Source of the DNA: Chryseobacterium sp. GVT01B
Lineage (GTDB): Bacteria; Bacteroidota; Bacteroidia; Flavobacteriales; Weeksellaceae
Assembly (NCBI RefSeq): GCF_019970045.1
Contig: NZ_JAHXYI010000003.1
Location: forward strand, 620,001 to 684,000
Reading direction: 5' to 3'
DNA: 64,000 nt
Shown here piece after piece: positions 1 through 8,226 of the stretch (its first letter is position 1; each line of letters opens with the position of its first letter). The notes beneath the pieces were generated by a model. That model was not told the DNA's origin. It worked only from the letters and a program-made list of their open reading frames with translations, and made no database searches. The translations under genes and the position numbers were made by a program.

Positions 1-71
1 CACTAAGAAAAATGAAGAAAATAAAAAAAGTTAAGATCCATTAAAGATGGATGAAGCATTTCGCTTTAAAA

Positions 72-124
72 ATAGCTTAGCTATGTCCTTAACAATTCTT
101 CATCACTTAAAATCCCTTAATGGT
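72..124 (+). repeat. degenerate direct repeat, copy 1
   Basis: This copy starts TAGCTTaGCtAT, continues CTTAACA, and ends CTTAAAATCCCTTAATGGTT. A shorter, similar copy lies at 837-879 in the same orientation, so the two flank the hypothetical gene at 158-703. The match is by eye and imperfect; the first copy has about ten extra bases in the middle. It may be a dispersed intergenic repeat. Confidence 0.4.
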
Positions 125-157
125 TGAGAAAACTTTCAACAATAAAAAATACAACAC

Positions 158-703
158 ATGAAAAAAAGCAGAACAAACTTTGATCCCCAGTTCCGGGCAG
201 AAAAGAAGAACTCCGGGTTGCCGCTGATGGAAACTTTCTTTCAGTTCAATGAGCTGGATGTTTCCAAAGAAAGGCTCAGCAACATTATGAATTATGCAGT
301 AAAGAGAAATAGCTGGATCAATGAAGATCCGGCGGTGATCTTTGAGTTTTACCAGTCGATGAGGTCGTTGATCCGGGCAGGATATCTCATGATGCTGAAG
401 GAAAGAAAATGGACGGTTGATACTCACCCGGAGAAGATTTCCCCATGGGTTCTTGGCTTGCTTTCGGAGAAGGAATACCGGAATCCTCTGCTGGTTTTCA
501 AAACAGCATTCAGGGAATACACCATCAAAGAATTTGATTATTTTATGTCCGGAATTGTCTATTTTTCAATGGGAGTCTATGAAAATCTGCCGGAAAGGAA
601 TATTGTGATGCCCTACATTCATACGGTTAAAATGCTGGATGCCGCACATCTTATTCTTCAAAGAAAGAGAGAAAAAAAGACTATTCACACTACCTCAGAA
701 TAG
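158..703 (+). CDS. hypothetical protein
   Basis: An uncharacterised protein of 181 residues that I do not recognise. It has no signal peptide, lipobox or clear membrane segment. It is rich in charged and aromatic residues, and the predicted texture is mostly helical, which suggests a soluble cytoplasmic protein. The N-terminus is basic (MKKSRTNFDPQFRAEKKN). The C-terminus ends in a basic stretch (QRKREKKTIHTTSE). The ATG at 158 is the only sensible start and is preceded by an A-rich leader (aataaaaaatacaacac). It stands alone: nothing coding is visible in the 157 bases before it, and 440 noncoding bases follow. Imperfect direct repeats flank it at 72-124 and 837-879. Size and codon use look normal for the window, so I believe it is a real gene of unknown function. 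Confidence 0.7.
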   Translation: MKKSRTNFDPQFRAEKKNSGLPLMETFFQFNELDVSKERLSNIMNYAVKRNSWINEDPAVIFEFYQSMRSLIRAGYLMMLKERKWTVDTHPEKISPWVLGLLSEKEYRNPLLVFKTAFREYTIKEFDYFMSGIVYFSMGVYENLPERNIVMPYIHTVKMLDAAHLILQRKREKKTIHTTSE

Positions 704-836
704 GAGGCAAGTGCAAAACAGAGGAAATAAAATTATTACCTTTAGATTTACTCCAAAGTCAAGAGGCTTCGGAGAGCGAGGGAGTAAAAAGGTATGTTAC
801 AATTTAAATGGCTCTATATCAAATTTGCTAACTCAA

Positions 837-879
837 TAGCTTTGCCATATTCTTAACAGCTTAAAAAATCTTAATGGTT
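837..879 (+). repeat. degenerate direct repeat, copy 2
   Basis: This copy reads TAGCTTTGCCAT, then CTTAACAGCTTAAAAA, then CTTAATGGTT. It matches the copy at 72-124 in order and orientation but lacks its central insertion. Confidence 0.4.
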
Positions 880-1096
880 CAAATATATTCAATCATTTTT
901 GAAACTGTTGACTTGATTTTAAGAGAGCAAAGAATAGTATAACAATGGTCTTCGCGCCATAGCATTCAACCAACAAATATTTTGTTTTCAAAGTATTTAA
1001 ACTTAAAAATAAGCGTTTAAAAATCTTTTGTATCTTTTGTGGTTTAATGAAAAATTTAAATAGTTTTTTGTGAAATTCACAGTCTGATTCTTTAAT

Positions 1097-1126
1097 TTTG
1101 AAAGAAAGATGATTTACTTATATTTG
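1097..1126 (+). promoter_or_regulatory. promoter of the PIG-L operon
   Basis: A TTTG at 1097-1100, an 18-base spacer and TATATTTG at 1119-1126 fit the Bacteroidota consensus TTTG-N19-TAnnTTTG. The ATG of the PIG-L gene follows 20 bases later. Confidence 0.6.
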
Positions 1127-1145
1127 CTATGCAAAGTAAAATTAA

Positions 1146-3650
1146 ATGTTTAAAAAAGTAAGTACTGTATTTATCCTTGGATTTTATACGGTTTTTTGTT
1201 CGGCTCAACAGGTCCGGCCTTCAAAATCATCTGAAATTTACCGCGAACTCAAAACCCTTAAACATCTGCCTAAAGTTTTATACCTTGCGGCTCATCCCGA
1301 TGATGAAAATACGGGATTACTCTCCTGGTTAATCAACGATCAAAATGTAGAAACGGGTTATCTGTCTTTAACCAGAGGTGACGGCGGTCAGAATTTATTA
1401 GGTACAGAGCAAGGCGCAGCATTGGGTTTAATCAGAACGCATGAGCTTTTAGAGGCAAGAAAGTTAGACGGTGCCCAACAGTTTTTTACCCGTGCAATTG
1501 ATTTCGGGTTCTCTAAAAATACTACTGATACCTTTAAACAATGGGATGCCGACAGCATTACTGCGGATGTGGTTTGGGTAATCCGTCAATTCCGTCCTGA
1601 TATTATCATTTGCCGTTTTCCACCTACTGCTGCGGCAGGCCACGGACAACATGCAGCTTCGGCGGTGGTTGCGGAAAAAGCTTTTAAGCTGGCAGGAGAT
1701 AAAACCGCTTTCCCGGATCAACTAAAATATGTGAATACATGGCAGCCAAAACGCGTATTGTGGAATACTTTCCGGTTTGGCGCAGTCAATACCACAGCTG
1801 AAAATCAATTAAAAGTTACCGTTGGGCAATATGATGCGCAACTGGGAATGGGTTATGGTGAACTGGCTGGATTAAGCAGAAGCTTACATAAAAGCCAGGG
1901 TGCAGGAACGCAGTCTGTAGCCGGGATCAGAACTGAATATTTTTCACACGTTATTGGTGATCCTGCAAAAACAACACTTTTTGACGGAGTCACTAAAACC
2001 TGGACTTCACAGGGAAATGCTGATATTGACCAATCATTAGATAAAATTATTTCCGCTTTCAATTTCAATAATCCCGATCAGAGCTTACCTGCGTTGCTTG
2101 CTTTGCGAAAAAAGGTTATGGCGCTCAATGATTCAGACCTGAAAAAGGATAAAATTAAATCTCTTGACAATATCATTTTAAGCTGTGCCGGGTTTATGGG
2201 TGAGGTAGTCACCAATCACGCTGAAGCGGTAGCAGGGGATCATTACAATTTCAGGTTAAATTTGATTTCAAGAGCTGCAAACCCTGTCATTTTAGAAAAT
2301 GTACAATGGTTGAGTCAATCAGAAAGCTTCAATAGAAAACTATCAAAGGATTCTTTAATCACCATTCAGCATGACATTCAGATTCCTGCAGATGCTGCAC
2401 TCACAGAACCTTACTGGCTGGCAAAACCAGCAAAGGACGCAGCCACTTTTTCAGTTCCAAATGATACTTTAATTGGTTTGCCTGAAGCAGAATCAACATT
2501 GAATGTATTGCTTGGTTTAAAAATAGGTTCAGAAAAATTTCAGATTAAACTTCCATTATCTTTCAAGAAATTAGATCCGGTGCGTGGTGATGTGGTTGAA
2601 GCTTTGCGTATTGTTCCTGCATTGGAACTGAAATTCACACAACCACTTTATTGGGTCAAAGAAAATGAGGATTTACATTTGAGTTTAAATATTAAGGCCA
2701 ATTCTAACAAACAGTTCAATAAAGGTAACCTAAACCTTATGTATAATGGAGAGCAATTAGGCGGTGCTGATGTAAATTCGTTTAATGGAAAAGATTTTAC
2801 CGTCGATTACGTTATTCCAAAAACTAAGCTTGCCTCAATAAACTCCTCCCGTTTGCAATTGGATGCCAATTTTCTTGCAGACGGAATTACTTACAATAAA
2901 AAACAGGTATTAATTCAATATCCGCATTTGCCTTCCTTACAATATTTTGCACCTGCAACGGTAACTGTAATGAAAGGCGATATTCAGGCAAAGGTTAAAA
3001 AAGTGGGGTATATAGAAGGTGCAGGCGATTTCATTCCTGAGTTCCTGCGCATTGCTGGTGTTCAGGTAGATGTGTTGAAAGACCAAGATTTTTATGGCAG
3101 CACAGATGAACCCGGCGGAAACGGTAGTCAGAATAAGCTGTCGCAATATGATGCCATTGTACTTGGTGTTCGTGCCAATAACACAGAGAAAAAGCTGGGC
3201 CGCTGGATGCCTTTTTTATGGTCTTATGCAAAAGCTGGAGGCAATTTGGTGATGCAGTACAACACTAACCAGGATACAACCGTGGGCCAATTGGGGATGT
3301 ATAATTTCAGTATTGCCAATAAGCGTGTTACCGAAGAAAATGCTGAGGTTAAGTTTTTAAATCCAAATCATAAATTACTGAATTTCCCGAATAAAATTAC
3401 TGCTGATGATTTTAAAGGCTGGGTACAGGAACGTGGTGCCTATTTCCCTGCTCAATGGGATGCAGCATATGAGCCGCTTTTTGAAATGCACGATACAGAT
3501 GAGGAATCTCTTCAGGGGTCCACTTTATATGCCAAATACGGAAAAGGAAATTTTATTTATACACCGCTGGCATTTTTCAGACAGCTGCCTGCAGGGAATG
3601 TTGGTGCGGCACGTTTATTTTTTAACTTTTTATCTGCACAGAAAAACTAA
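1146..3650 (+). CDS. PIG-L family deacetylase, long secreted form
   Basis: A large secreted protein (834 residues) with an N-terminal LmbE/PIG-L zinc-dependent N-deacetylase domain. A signal peptide covers about residues 1-20 (ends VFCSAQQ). The zinc motif HPDDE is at residues 50-54. Further family motifs are TRGDGGQN, and PTAAAGHGQH, which supplies further metal ligands. The middle (about 360-610) is beta-rich. The C-terminal part (about 625-830) resembles the glutamine-amidotransferase-like ThuA fold (KKVGYIEGAGDFIPEFL, YDAIVLGVRANN). This long architecture is common in Bacteroidota. The family removes acetyl groups from N-acetyl sugars or related conjugates; the substrate here cannot be read from sequence. 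The stop codon overlaps the start of a 34-residue ORF, and a sodium:solute symporter follows, which suggests a deacetylase/uptake operon. Confidence 0.88.
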   Translation: MFKKVSTVFILGFYTVFCSAQQVRPSKSSEIYRELKTLKHLPKVLYLAAHPDDENTGLLSWLINDQNVETGYLSLTRGDGGQNLLGTEQGAALGLIRTHELLEARKLDGAQQFFTRAIDFGFSKNTTDTFKQWDADSITADVVWVIRQFRPDIIICRFPPTAAAGHGQHAASAVVAEKAFKLAGDKTAFPDQLKYVNTWQPKRVLWNTFRFGAVNTTAENQLKVTVGQYDAQLGMGYGELAGLSRSLHKSQGAGTQSVAGIRTEYFSHVIGDPAKTTLFDGVTKTWTSQGNADIDQSLDKIISAFNFNNPDQSLPALLALRKKVMALNDSDLKKDKIKSLDNIILSCAGFMGEVVTNHAEAVAGDHYNFRLNLISRAANPVILENVQWLSQSESFNRKLSKDSLITIQHDIQIPADAALTEPYWLAKPAKDAATFSVPNDTLIGLPEAESTLNVLLGLKIGSEKFQIKLPLSFKKLDPVRGDVVEALRIVPALELKFTQPLYWVKENEDLHLSLNIKANSNKQFNKGNLNLMYNGEQLGGADVNSFNGKDFTVDYVIPKTKLASINSSRLQLDANFLADGITYNKKQVLIQYPHLPSLQYFAPATVTVMKGDIQAKVKKVGYIEGAGDFIPEFLRIAGVQVDVLKDQDFYGSTDEPGGNGSQNKLSQYDAIVLGVRANNTEKKLGRWMPFLWSYAKAGGNLVMQYNTNQDTTVGQLGMYNFSIANKRVTEENAEVKFLNPNHKLLNFPNKITADDFKGWVQERGAYFPAQWDAAYEPLFEMHDTDEESLQGSTLYAKYGKGNFIYTPLAFFRQLPAGNVGAARLFFNFLSAQKN

Positions 3651-3754
3651 TGAACAAACCACTTAAAAATTGGAATATCTGGTACATACTATTAGCGGTT
3701 GCATTAGTATTGCAGATCGCATTTTATTATTGGTTTACTAAATTTTGGGCATGA
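3650..3754 (+). CDS. 34-residue single-span membrane peptide
   Basis: A micro-ORF wedged between the PIG-L and symporter genes. Its ATG shares a base with the upstream stop (TAATG at 3648-3652), and its TGA overlaps the symporter ATG (ATGA at 3751-3754), so both junctions look translationally coupled. The translation starts MNKPLKNWNIWYILL. It then runs hydrophobic through about residue 29 and ends FTKFWA: a basic N-terminus followed by one transmembrane helix. Small membrane peptides next to sodium:solute symporters are known in other bacteria (for example the DUF3311 and DUF4212 types), but I cannot assign this one to a family. A role as a symporter accessory peptide is an inference from the coupling. 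Confidence 0.6.
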   Translation: MNKPLKNWNIWYILLAVALVLQIAFYYWFTKFWA

Positions 3755-5442
3755 GTACTATAGATTGGACAGTTCTTATTTTTACACTTGTTGTAGTGGT
3801 GGTTTACGGCGTATTCATTGGTCGTGGCCAAAAAAGCAACGAATCCTACCTGAAAGCAGATAATAAAATGCCCTGGTATATTGTGCTTATCGGTATTATG
3901 GCGACGCAGGCAAGTGCCATTACCTTTCTTTCAGCACCGGGCCAGGCTTATACAGACGGGATGCGTTTCGTGCAGTATTACTTTGGTCTGCCTTTGGCGA
4001 TGATTGTAATCTGTATTACTTTTATCCCGATTTTTCAGCGTTTAAATGTCTACACCGCCTATGAATATTTAGAAAACCGTTTCGATAAAAAAACAAGAGT
4101 GCTTACTTCACTGCTTTTTCTTTTTTCCAGAGGTTTATCAACCGGAATCAGTATTTATGCTCCGAGTATCATCTTATCAAGCGTTTTAAACTGGAATATT
4201 TATTTAACCAATATTTTAACAGGTGGTATTCTGTTGATTTATACCTATGTTGGAGGGGCAAAAGCGATCGCTCACACCCAGAAATTACAGTTTCTCATTA
4301 TTCTGGGAACAATGGCGTTTGCAGGTTTTCTACTCATTCAGAATATGCCGAATGGAATTGGGTTTAAAGATGCGCTTTATCTGGCAGGGAAATCCGGAAA
4401 GCTCAATGTAATCACTACAGAATTCGATTGGAAAGATAAATACAATATCTGGAGCGGGTTGATTGGTGGTTTCTTTCTGGCACTTTCTTACTTCGGGACG
4501 GACCAGAGCCAGGTTGGCAGATATATTACTGCAAAAGACAATACCAATGCTAAAATGGGCTTACTGTTGAATGGATTGGTTAAAATCCCGATGCAGTTTT
4601 CTATTCTCCTGATCGGTGCTTTGCTTTTCGCATTCTTTTCTCTGAAACCGGCTCCCATTTATTTTAACGAACGCTCTTATCAATATTTAAAGGATACAAA
4701 ACCTGAACAGGCTGCGGTTTTTGAAAAAGAACATCAGGATTTGCAACTAAAATTTAATGCAGAATCAAAAGAAATTCTAAAGCTGAAAGCAACCGATTCT
4801 CCCGAACTCAAAAAAACAATTCAGGATTTTAAAGATACACAAACGCAGGTAAAAGCACTGCATGGCAGGGTAGAGGAAGCGATCAATAAGTCAAACTATA
4901 ATGCGGAGAAAACAGATACCAACTACATTTTCCTGTATTTCGTAAAAAATATTTTGCCTGTAGGGATGATCGGTTTACTCTTTGCCGTCATTTTTCTGGC
5001 CAGCTGGGGTTCTATTTCGGCAGCATTGAATTCCCTTGCCGCCTGCTCATTAAAAGATGTTCATTTAATATTCAGCAAAGAAATTCCTGATGAAAAAACA
5101 GAGTTGAAGTATAGCCGCCTGCATACATTAGCCTGGGGGATTTTCTCAATCGGTGTAGCTATGTTTGCCACACAAATGGGTTCCCTTATTGAAGCGGTTA
5201 ACGTGCTGGGTTCTCTTTTCTACGGTCCGATATTAGGGATTTTTCTTGTCGCGTTTTACTATAAAAAAATCAACGGTGCGAATGTATTTATTGCTGCAAT
5301 TTTATCAGAAATTACGGTGATTGCCGTGTATCAGTTCGATATTGTTTCTTTCCTTTGGCTTAATGTAATCGGTGCAGCAGCGGTCATTATATTTTCAGCA
5401 ATCGGATTGCTGTTTTATAAACAGAAAATAGTAAATTCGTAA
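3751..5442 (+). CDS. sodium:solute symporter (SSS family)
   Basis: An integral membrane protein of 563 residues with about 13 hydrophobic segments, of the SSS/SLC5 family (sodium-coupled uptake). Family features are the N-terminal IGRGQKSNESYLKADNKMPWY region, the early helix with GIMATQASAITFLSAPGQ, and SYFGTDQSQVGRYITAKD in the middle. A hydrophilic, helical insert lies at about residues 300-385. I chose the ATG at 3751 because it overlaps the stop of the micro-ORF; a TTG at 3745 would add only two residues. With the deacetylase upstream and a DUF2911 gene 34 bases downstream, it probably imports a product released by the deacetylase. The substrate is unknown. Confidence 0.88.
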   Translation: MSTIDWTVLIFTLVVVVVYGVFIGRGQKSNESYLKADNKMPWYIVLIGIMATQASAITFLSAPGQAYTDGMRFVQYYFGLPLAMIVICITFIPIFQRLNVYTAYEYLENRFDKKTRVLTSLLFLFSRGLSTGISIYAPSIILSSVLNWNIYLTNILTGGILLIYTYVGGAKAIAHTQKLQFLIILGTMAFAGFLLIQNMPNGIGFKDALYLAGKSGKLNVITTEFDWKDKYNIWSGLIGGFFLALSYFGTDQSQVGRYITAKDNTNAKMGLLLNGLVKIPMQFSILLIGALLFAFFSLKPAPIYFNERSYQYLKDTKPEQAAVFEKEHQDLQLKFNAESKEILKLKATDSPELKKTIQDFKDTQTQVKALHGRVEEAINKSNYNAEKTDTNYIFLYFVKNILPVGMIGLLFAVIFLASWGSISAALNSLAACSLKDVHLIFSKEIPDEKTELKYSRLHTLAWGIFSIGVAMFATQMGSLIEAVNVLGSLFYGPILGIFLVAFYYKKINGANVFIAAILSEITVIAVYQFDIVSFLWLNVIGAAAVIIFSAIGLLFYKQKIVNS

Positions 5443-5476
5443 ACGTACAATAACAAAAACAAACAAATAAAATATT

Positions 5477-5995
5477 ATGAAAACGATTCTTAAATCTGCA
5501 ACTGTACTTGTTGCTACCATGACGCTTTCACTGAATGCCTTTGCGCAGGACACTAAAAAACCTGCCAGCCCTCCGGCTACGGCTACGGGAAAAATTAAAG
5601 ATGCAAACATTACCATAGCTTACAGCAGTCCTTCTGTAAAGGGACGTACAATCTGGGGTGGTTTAGAAGCTTATAATAAAGTTTGGCGTGCGGGAGCCAA
5701 TGAAGCAACTACTTTTGAAACAGATAAAGACATTACTGTTCAGGGTAAAAAACTGGCTGCTGGTAAATACAGCTTTTTCTTAATTCCTAAAGAAAGCGGA
5801 ACCTGGACTGCAATCTTTAACAAGGAGCCAAAGCAATGGGGTGCTTATAAATACGAAGAATCAAAAGATGCTTTACGTGTTGATGTAAAAACAAAGGCTT
5901 TACCGGCAACACAGGAAACTTTGGTTTATAAAATAAACAACAATGGATTCACAATGGATTGGGATAAAATCTCAGTTCCTGTAGAAGTAAAATAA
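5477..5995 (+). CDS. DUF2911 domain-containing secreted protein
   Basis: A secreted protein of 172 residues. The signal peptide spans residues 1-23 (ends SLNAFAQ). The remainder is a DUF2911 domain, recognisable from [36 protein letters not shown] and [15 protein letters not shown]. The family is widespread in Bacteroidota, predicted to be beta-rich and periplasmic, and has no known activity. The gene lies 34 bases after the symporter and probably belongs to the same transcript. A strong terminator 19 bases downstream closes the run. Confidence 0.88.
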   Translation: MKTILKSATVLVATMTLSLNAFAQDTKKPASPPATATGKIKDANITIAYSSPSVKGRTIWGGLEAYNKVWRAGANEATTFETDKDITVQGKKLAAGKYSFFLIPKESGTWTAIFNKEPKQWGAYKYEESKDALRVDVKTKALPATQETLVYKINNNGFTMDWDKISVPVEVK

Positions 5996-6014
5996 ATTTG
6001 AATATAAGAAATTA

Positions 6015-6040
6015 AAATCCCGTTAATGCGGGATTTTTTT
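6015..6040 (+). terminator. rho-independent terminator after the DUF2911 gene
   Basis: An 8-bp perfect stem AAATCCCG / CGGGATTT with loop TTAATG, followed by a T run. Confidence 0.85.
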
Positions 6041-6159
6041 GTTTAAAACACCCTAAGAATTTTATGCCCTGATGCTAAATAAAGGTAAAATTTGTGGAAG
6101 TTTTGATATAAAATAACAAGCTTTCTTAGTTTAAAATTATGAAGTTTTTTATAATTGAA

Positions 6160-6558
6160 TTATTTCTCTTTCGATTTTTCCGAACCCATTTCAGCTTTCA
6201 CTTTCTCCCGATGCTGAATTCCCCATCGTGTCATTGCACCAACCAGTTCTTCTAATGTTTGGCTGTAAGGAAGTAGCTCATATTCAATCGTTACGGGATA
6301 AACATTTTCTACTTTCTTAACTATAAATCCATTCAGTTCCAGGTCTTTCAATTCGCTGGAAAGTACACGTGCCGAGATTCCGATAACTTGTTTCTGAATT
6401 TCTGTAAATCGCTTGTTTCCTCGCGCCATTGCAATAATTATCATCAGCTTCCATTTTCCGCCGATAACATATAAAGCATCTGAAACTGCTGTTAAAACGG
6501 TATGACATTCTTCCGTGAATGCTTTGTTATCTGTTTGATTTTCTGTTGGTTTTTTCAT
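6160..6558 (-). CDS. HxlR family transcriptional regulator
   Basis: A winged-helix regulator of 132 residues from the chosen start. The hallmark HxlR region runs DALYVIGGKWKLMIII, then RFTEIQKQ, ISARVLSSELKDLELNGFI and the wing PVTIEYELLPY, followed by the C-terminal dimer helix (MTRWGIQH). I prefer the ATG at 6558 over an upstream one at 6597. The longer form would put the palindrome at 6581-6594, a likely operator, inside the coding region and would add an unusual N-terminus. The gene diverges from a SnoaL-like gene, the usual arrangement for HxlR repressors, which often sense reactive electrophiles or thiol stress. The effector is unknown. Confidence 0.88.
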   Translation of the reverse strand: MKKPTENQTDNKAFTEECHTVLTAVSDALYVIGGKWKLMIIIAMARGNKRFTEIQKQVIGISARVLSSELKDLELNGFIVKKVENVYPVTIEYELLPYSQTLEELVGAMTRWGIQHREKVKAEMGSEKSKEK

Positions 6559-6580
6559 AATTGTTGCGATTGTTAGTTGG

Positions 6581-6594
6581 TAACCTTTAGGTAA
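6581..6594. promoter_or_regulatory. candidate HxlR operator
   Basis: TAACCTTTAGGTAA is a near-perfect palindrome in the HxlR/SnoaL divergent region. The same site with one base changed (TAACCTATAGGTAA) stands beside the second HxlR gene at 54710-54723. Confidence 0.6.
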
Positions 6595-6623
6595 CAACTA
6601 ATAAAATGTAACCAAATATAATA

Positions 6624-6631
6624 TAATTTTG
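6624..6631 (+). promoter_or_regulatory. -7 element for the SnoaL-like gene
   Basis: TAATTTTG fits TAnnTTTG, 53 bases before the ATG and 29 bases downstream of the candidate operator, so repressor bound there would cover the -33 region. Confidence 0.5.
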
Positions 6632-6684
6632 TCCAGGAATAATTACAGAAAGTAATTTTAAAATTTAATTTAAACAACAAAATT

Positions 6685-7122
6685 ATGACATTAGAAGTTT
6701 TAAAAACCAAGCAGGATTTAAGAGACTTAATTGACAATTATGCTTACCTGGGTGATGAGTGGAAAATCTCAGAAGTTATGGACTTATTTACTCCGGACGT
6801 TATTTATAAAGTTTACATGAATGGGGCTTTGGTTGCAAACGTTTCGGGTAGAGAAAGTATGGAGAGTGATTTTAATTTGCACGCTTCACAAGTAAAAACC
6901 TATTTCACATTAAACGGTCAGCATTCTACAAAAATCGATGGCAAAACGGCAACAGGAATTTCATTTTCTCAGATTAAAATGATTCGGGAAAATGAAGGCA
7001 AGGATGTATTAACGGATTATAGCGTGAAGTATGAAGACAAATATGTTTTCCAAAATGAGAAATGGCTGATTAAAGAAAGAACCGGGTATTTCGTAATCAT
7101 TGAATCGAGAACTATTTCATAA
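6685..7122 (+). CDS. SnoaL-like / NTF2-fold protein
   Basis: A small soluble protein of 145 residues. The pattern is an N-terminal helix pair (LRDLIDNYAYLGDEWKISEV), then MDLFTPDVIYKV, with later strands carrying TDYSVKYEDKYVFQNEKWLI. This is typical of the SnoaL-like / nuclear-transport-factor-2 cone fold, as found in polyketide cyclases, scytalone dehydratase-like enzymes and many proteins of unknown function. It has no signal peptide. It is divergently transcribed from the HxlR gene and is the likely regulatory target. The ligand or reaction cannot be inferred. Confidence 0.78.
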   Translation: MTLEVLKTKQDLRDLIDNYAYLGDEWKISEVMDLFTPDVIYKVYMNGALVANVSGRESMESDFNLHASQVKTYFTLNGQHSTKIDGKTATGISFSQIKMIRENEGKDVLTDYSVKYEDKYVFQNEKWLIKERTGYFVIIESRTIS

Positions 7123-7246
7123 TACGAAATTGTAAAGTATTAGGCCTTTAAAGCCTTTTTAAGCGATAGAATTTTTTGTTTCGACAGGGAATTCTATTGG
7201 CGTTTTACTTCTGTAATCATTTTACAACTGATTAGTTTGATTTTCT

Positions 7247-7254
7247 TAACTTTG
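7247..7254 (+). promoter_or_regulatory. -7 element for the AraC gene
   Basis: TAACTTTG fits TAnnTTTG and ends four bases before the ATG at 7259. Transcription would start at or within a few bases of the start codon, so the mRNA would be nearly leaderless. Confidence 0.5.
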
Positions 7255-7258
7255 AAAA

Positions 7259-8137
7259 ATGAAAGAAAAGGTAAAAAGAGTTGTTTCGGAGTTTAATAGT
7301 GAATTAAAACTAAAAGGTTTTCGTGCATTCCAGATTGAGCAGGATGGAAGCGAAACCCGTGTATACAGCAGAAAGGAATTCTATAAAATCTGCCTTACGA
7401 CAGGGAAAAGTAAAATTCATTATTCTGATAAAAGCTTTGAGCAGGAAGGAACAGTACTTTTTTTCGGAAACCCGCATATTCCTTATTCATGGGAAACCAT
7501 TTCAACAACTTATAAAGGATATACTATTCTTTTTTCAGAGGAATTTTTTAAAAATTCTGAACGCTCAGAAAGCTTGCAGCAGTCTTCTTTCTTTAAAATC
7601 GGAGGAACTCCTGTTCTGAAAATTACTGAAGAACAGAGGCTCTTTCTCAATACTATTTTCCAAAAGATGATTGCAGAGCAGGAAAGTGATTATGTTTATA
7701 AAGATGAATTGATACGCAATTACATCAGTCTGATAATCCACGAATCCCTGAAGCTGGAACCTGCAGAAGATTTTGACCAGAACAAGAATGCTGCATCAAG
7801 ATTATCATCCGTTTTTCTGGAACTGTTGGAAAGACAATTTCCCATCGAAACTACAGACCAATCTCTTCAACTGAAATCAGCCCAGGATTTTGCAAAAAAC
7901 CTGAATGTTCACGTTAATTATCTCAATCGTGCCGTAAAAGAAGTTACCGGAAAATCAACAACGGCTCATATCACGGAAAGAATTCTCACAGAAGCAAAAG
8001 CATTACTGCAGCACACTGACTGGAATATCTCCGAAATAGCTTTCGCATTGGGATTCGATTATCCAACGTATTTTAATAATTTCTTTAAAAAACAAACCGG
8101 AACCAATCCAAAAGCATTTCGTTCGGCAGAGGTTTGA
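7259..8137 (+). CDS. AraC family transcriptional regulator
   Basis: A regulator of 292 residues. The N-terminal half (about 1-160) is a cupin-like sensing domain (TVLFFGNPHIPYSWE). The C-terminal part (about 200-290) is a double helix-turn-helix AraC domain: AQDFAKNLNVHVNYLNRAVKEVTG for the first helix-turn-helix and NISEIAFALGFDYPTYFNNFFKKQTG for the second, followed by TNPKAFR. This layout is common in flavobacteria. A secreted hydrolase, an acetyltransferase and a cupin gene follow in the same direction and are the likely targets. The inducer is unknown. Confidence 0.88.
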   Translation: MKEKVKRVVSEFNSELKLKGFRAFQIEQDGSETRVYSRKEFYKICLTTGKSKIHYSDKSFEQEGTVLFFGNPHIPYSWETISTTYKGYTILFSEEFFKNSERSESLQQSSFFKIGGTPVLKITEEQRLFLNTIFQKMIAEQESDYVYKDELIRNYISLIIHESLKLEPAEDFDQNKNAASRLSSVFLELLERQFPIETTDQSLQLKSAQDFAKNLNVHVNYLNRAVKEVTGKSTTAHITERILTEAKALLQHTDWNISEIAFALGFDYPTYFNNFFKKQTGTNPKAFRSAEV

Positions 8138-8189
8138 ATTTCTTAATTTTTGGTTTGATTATCATTAACTGTTAGCACTTCGTTATTTC

Positions 8190-8197
8190 TACTTTTG
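8190..8197 (+). promoter_or_regulatory. -7 element for the hydrolase gene
   Basis: TACTTTTG fits TAnnTTTG, 29 bases before the ATG at 8227. There is no clear TTG at -33, so the promoter may need an activator such as the AraC protein. Confidence 0.45.
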
Positions 8198-8226
8198 TAT
8201 CAGTAATTTTTAAACAAAATTCAGAT

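Larger units (their letters stand above)
704..1145. other. intergenic region with repeat copy and promoter
   Basis: This stretch of 442 bases has no convincing gene. It contains an imperfect long-armed inverted repeat at about 749-790 (TTACTCC ... GGGAGTAA), the second copy of the degenerate repeat at 837-879, and the promoter of the PIG-L gene near 1097-1126. The rest is AT-rich sequence in which I see nothing. Confidence 0.5.

Noticed and set aside
1..157. End of a gene running in from the left edge
   Set aside because: Early stops appear in all frames and no family signature is visible; the sequence looks intergenic.
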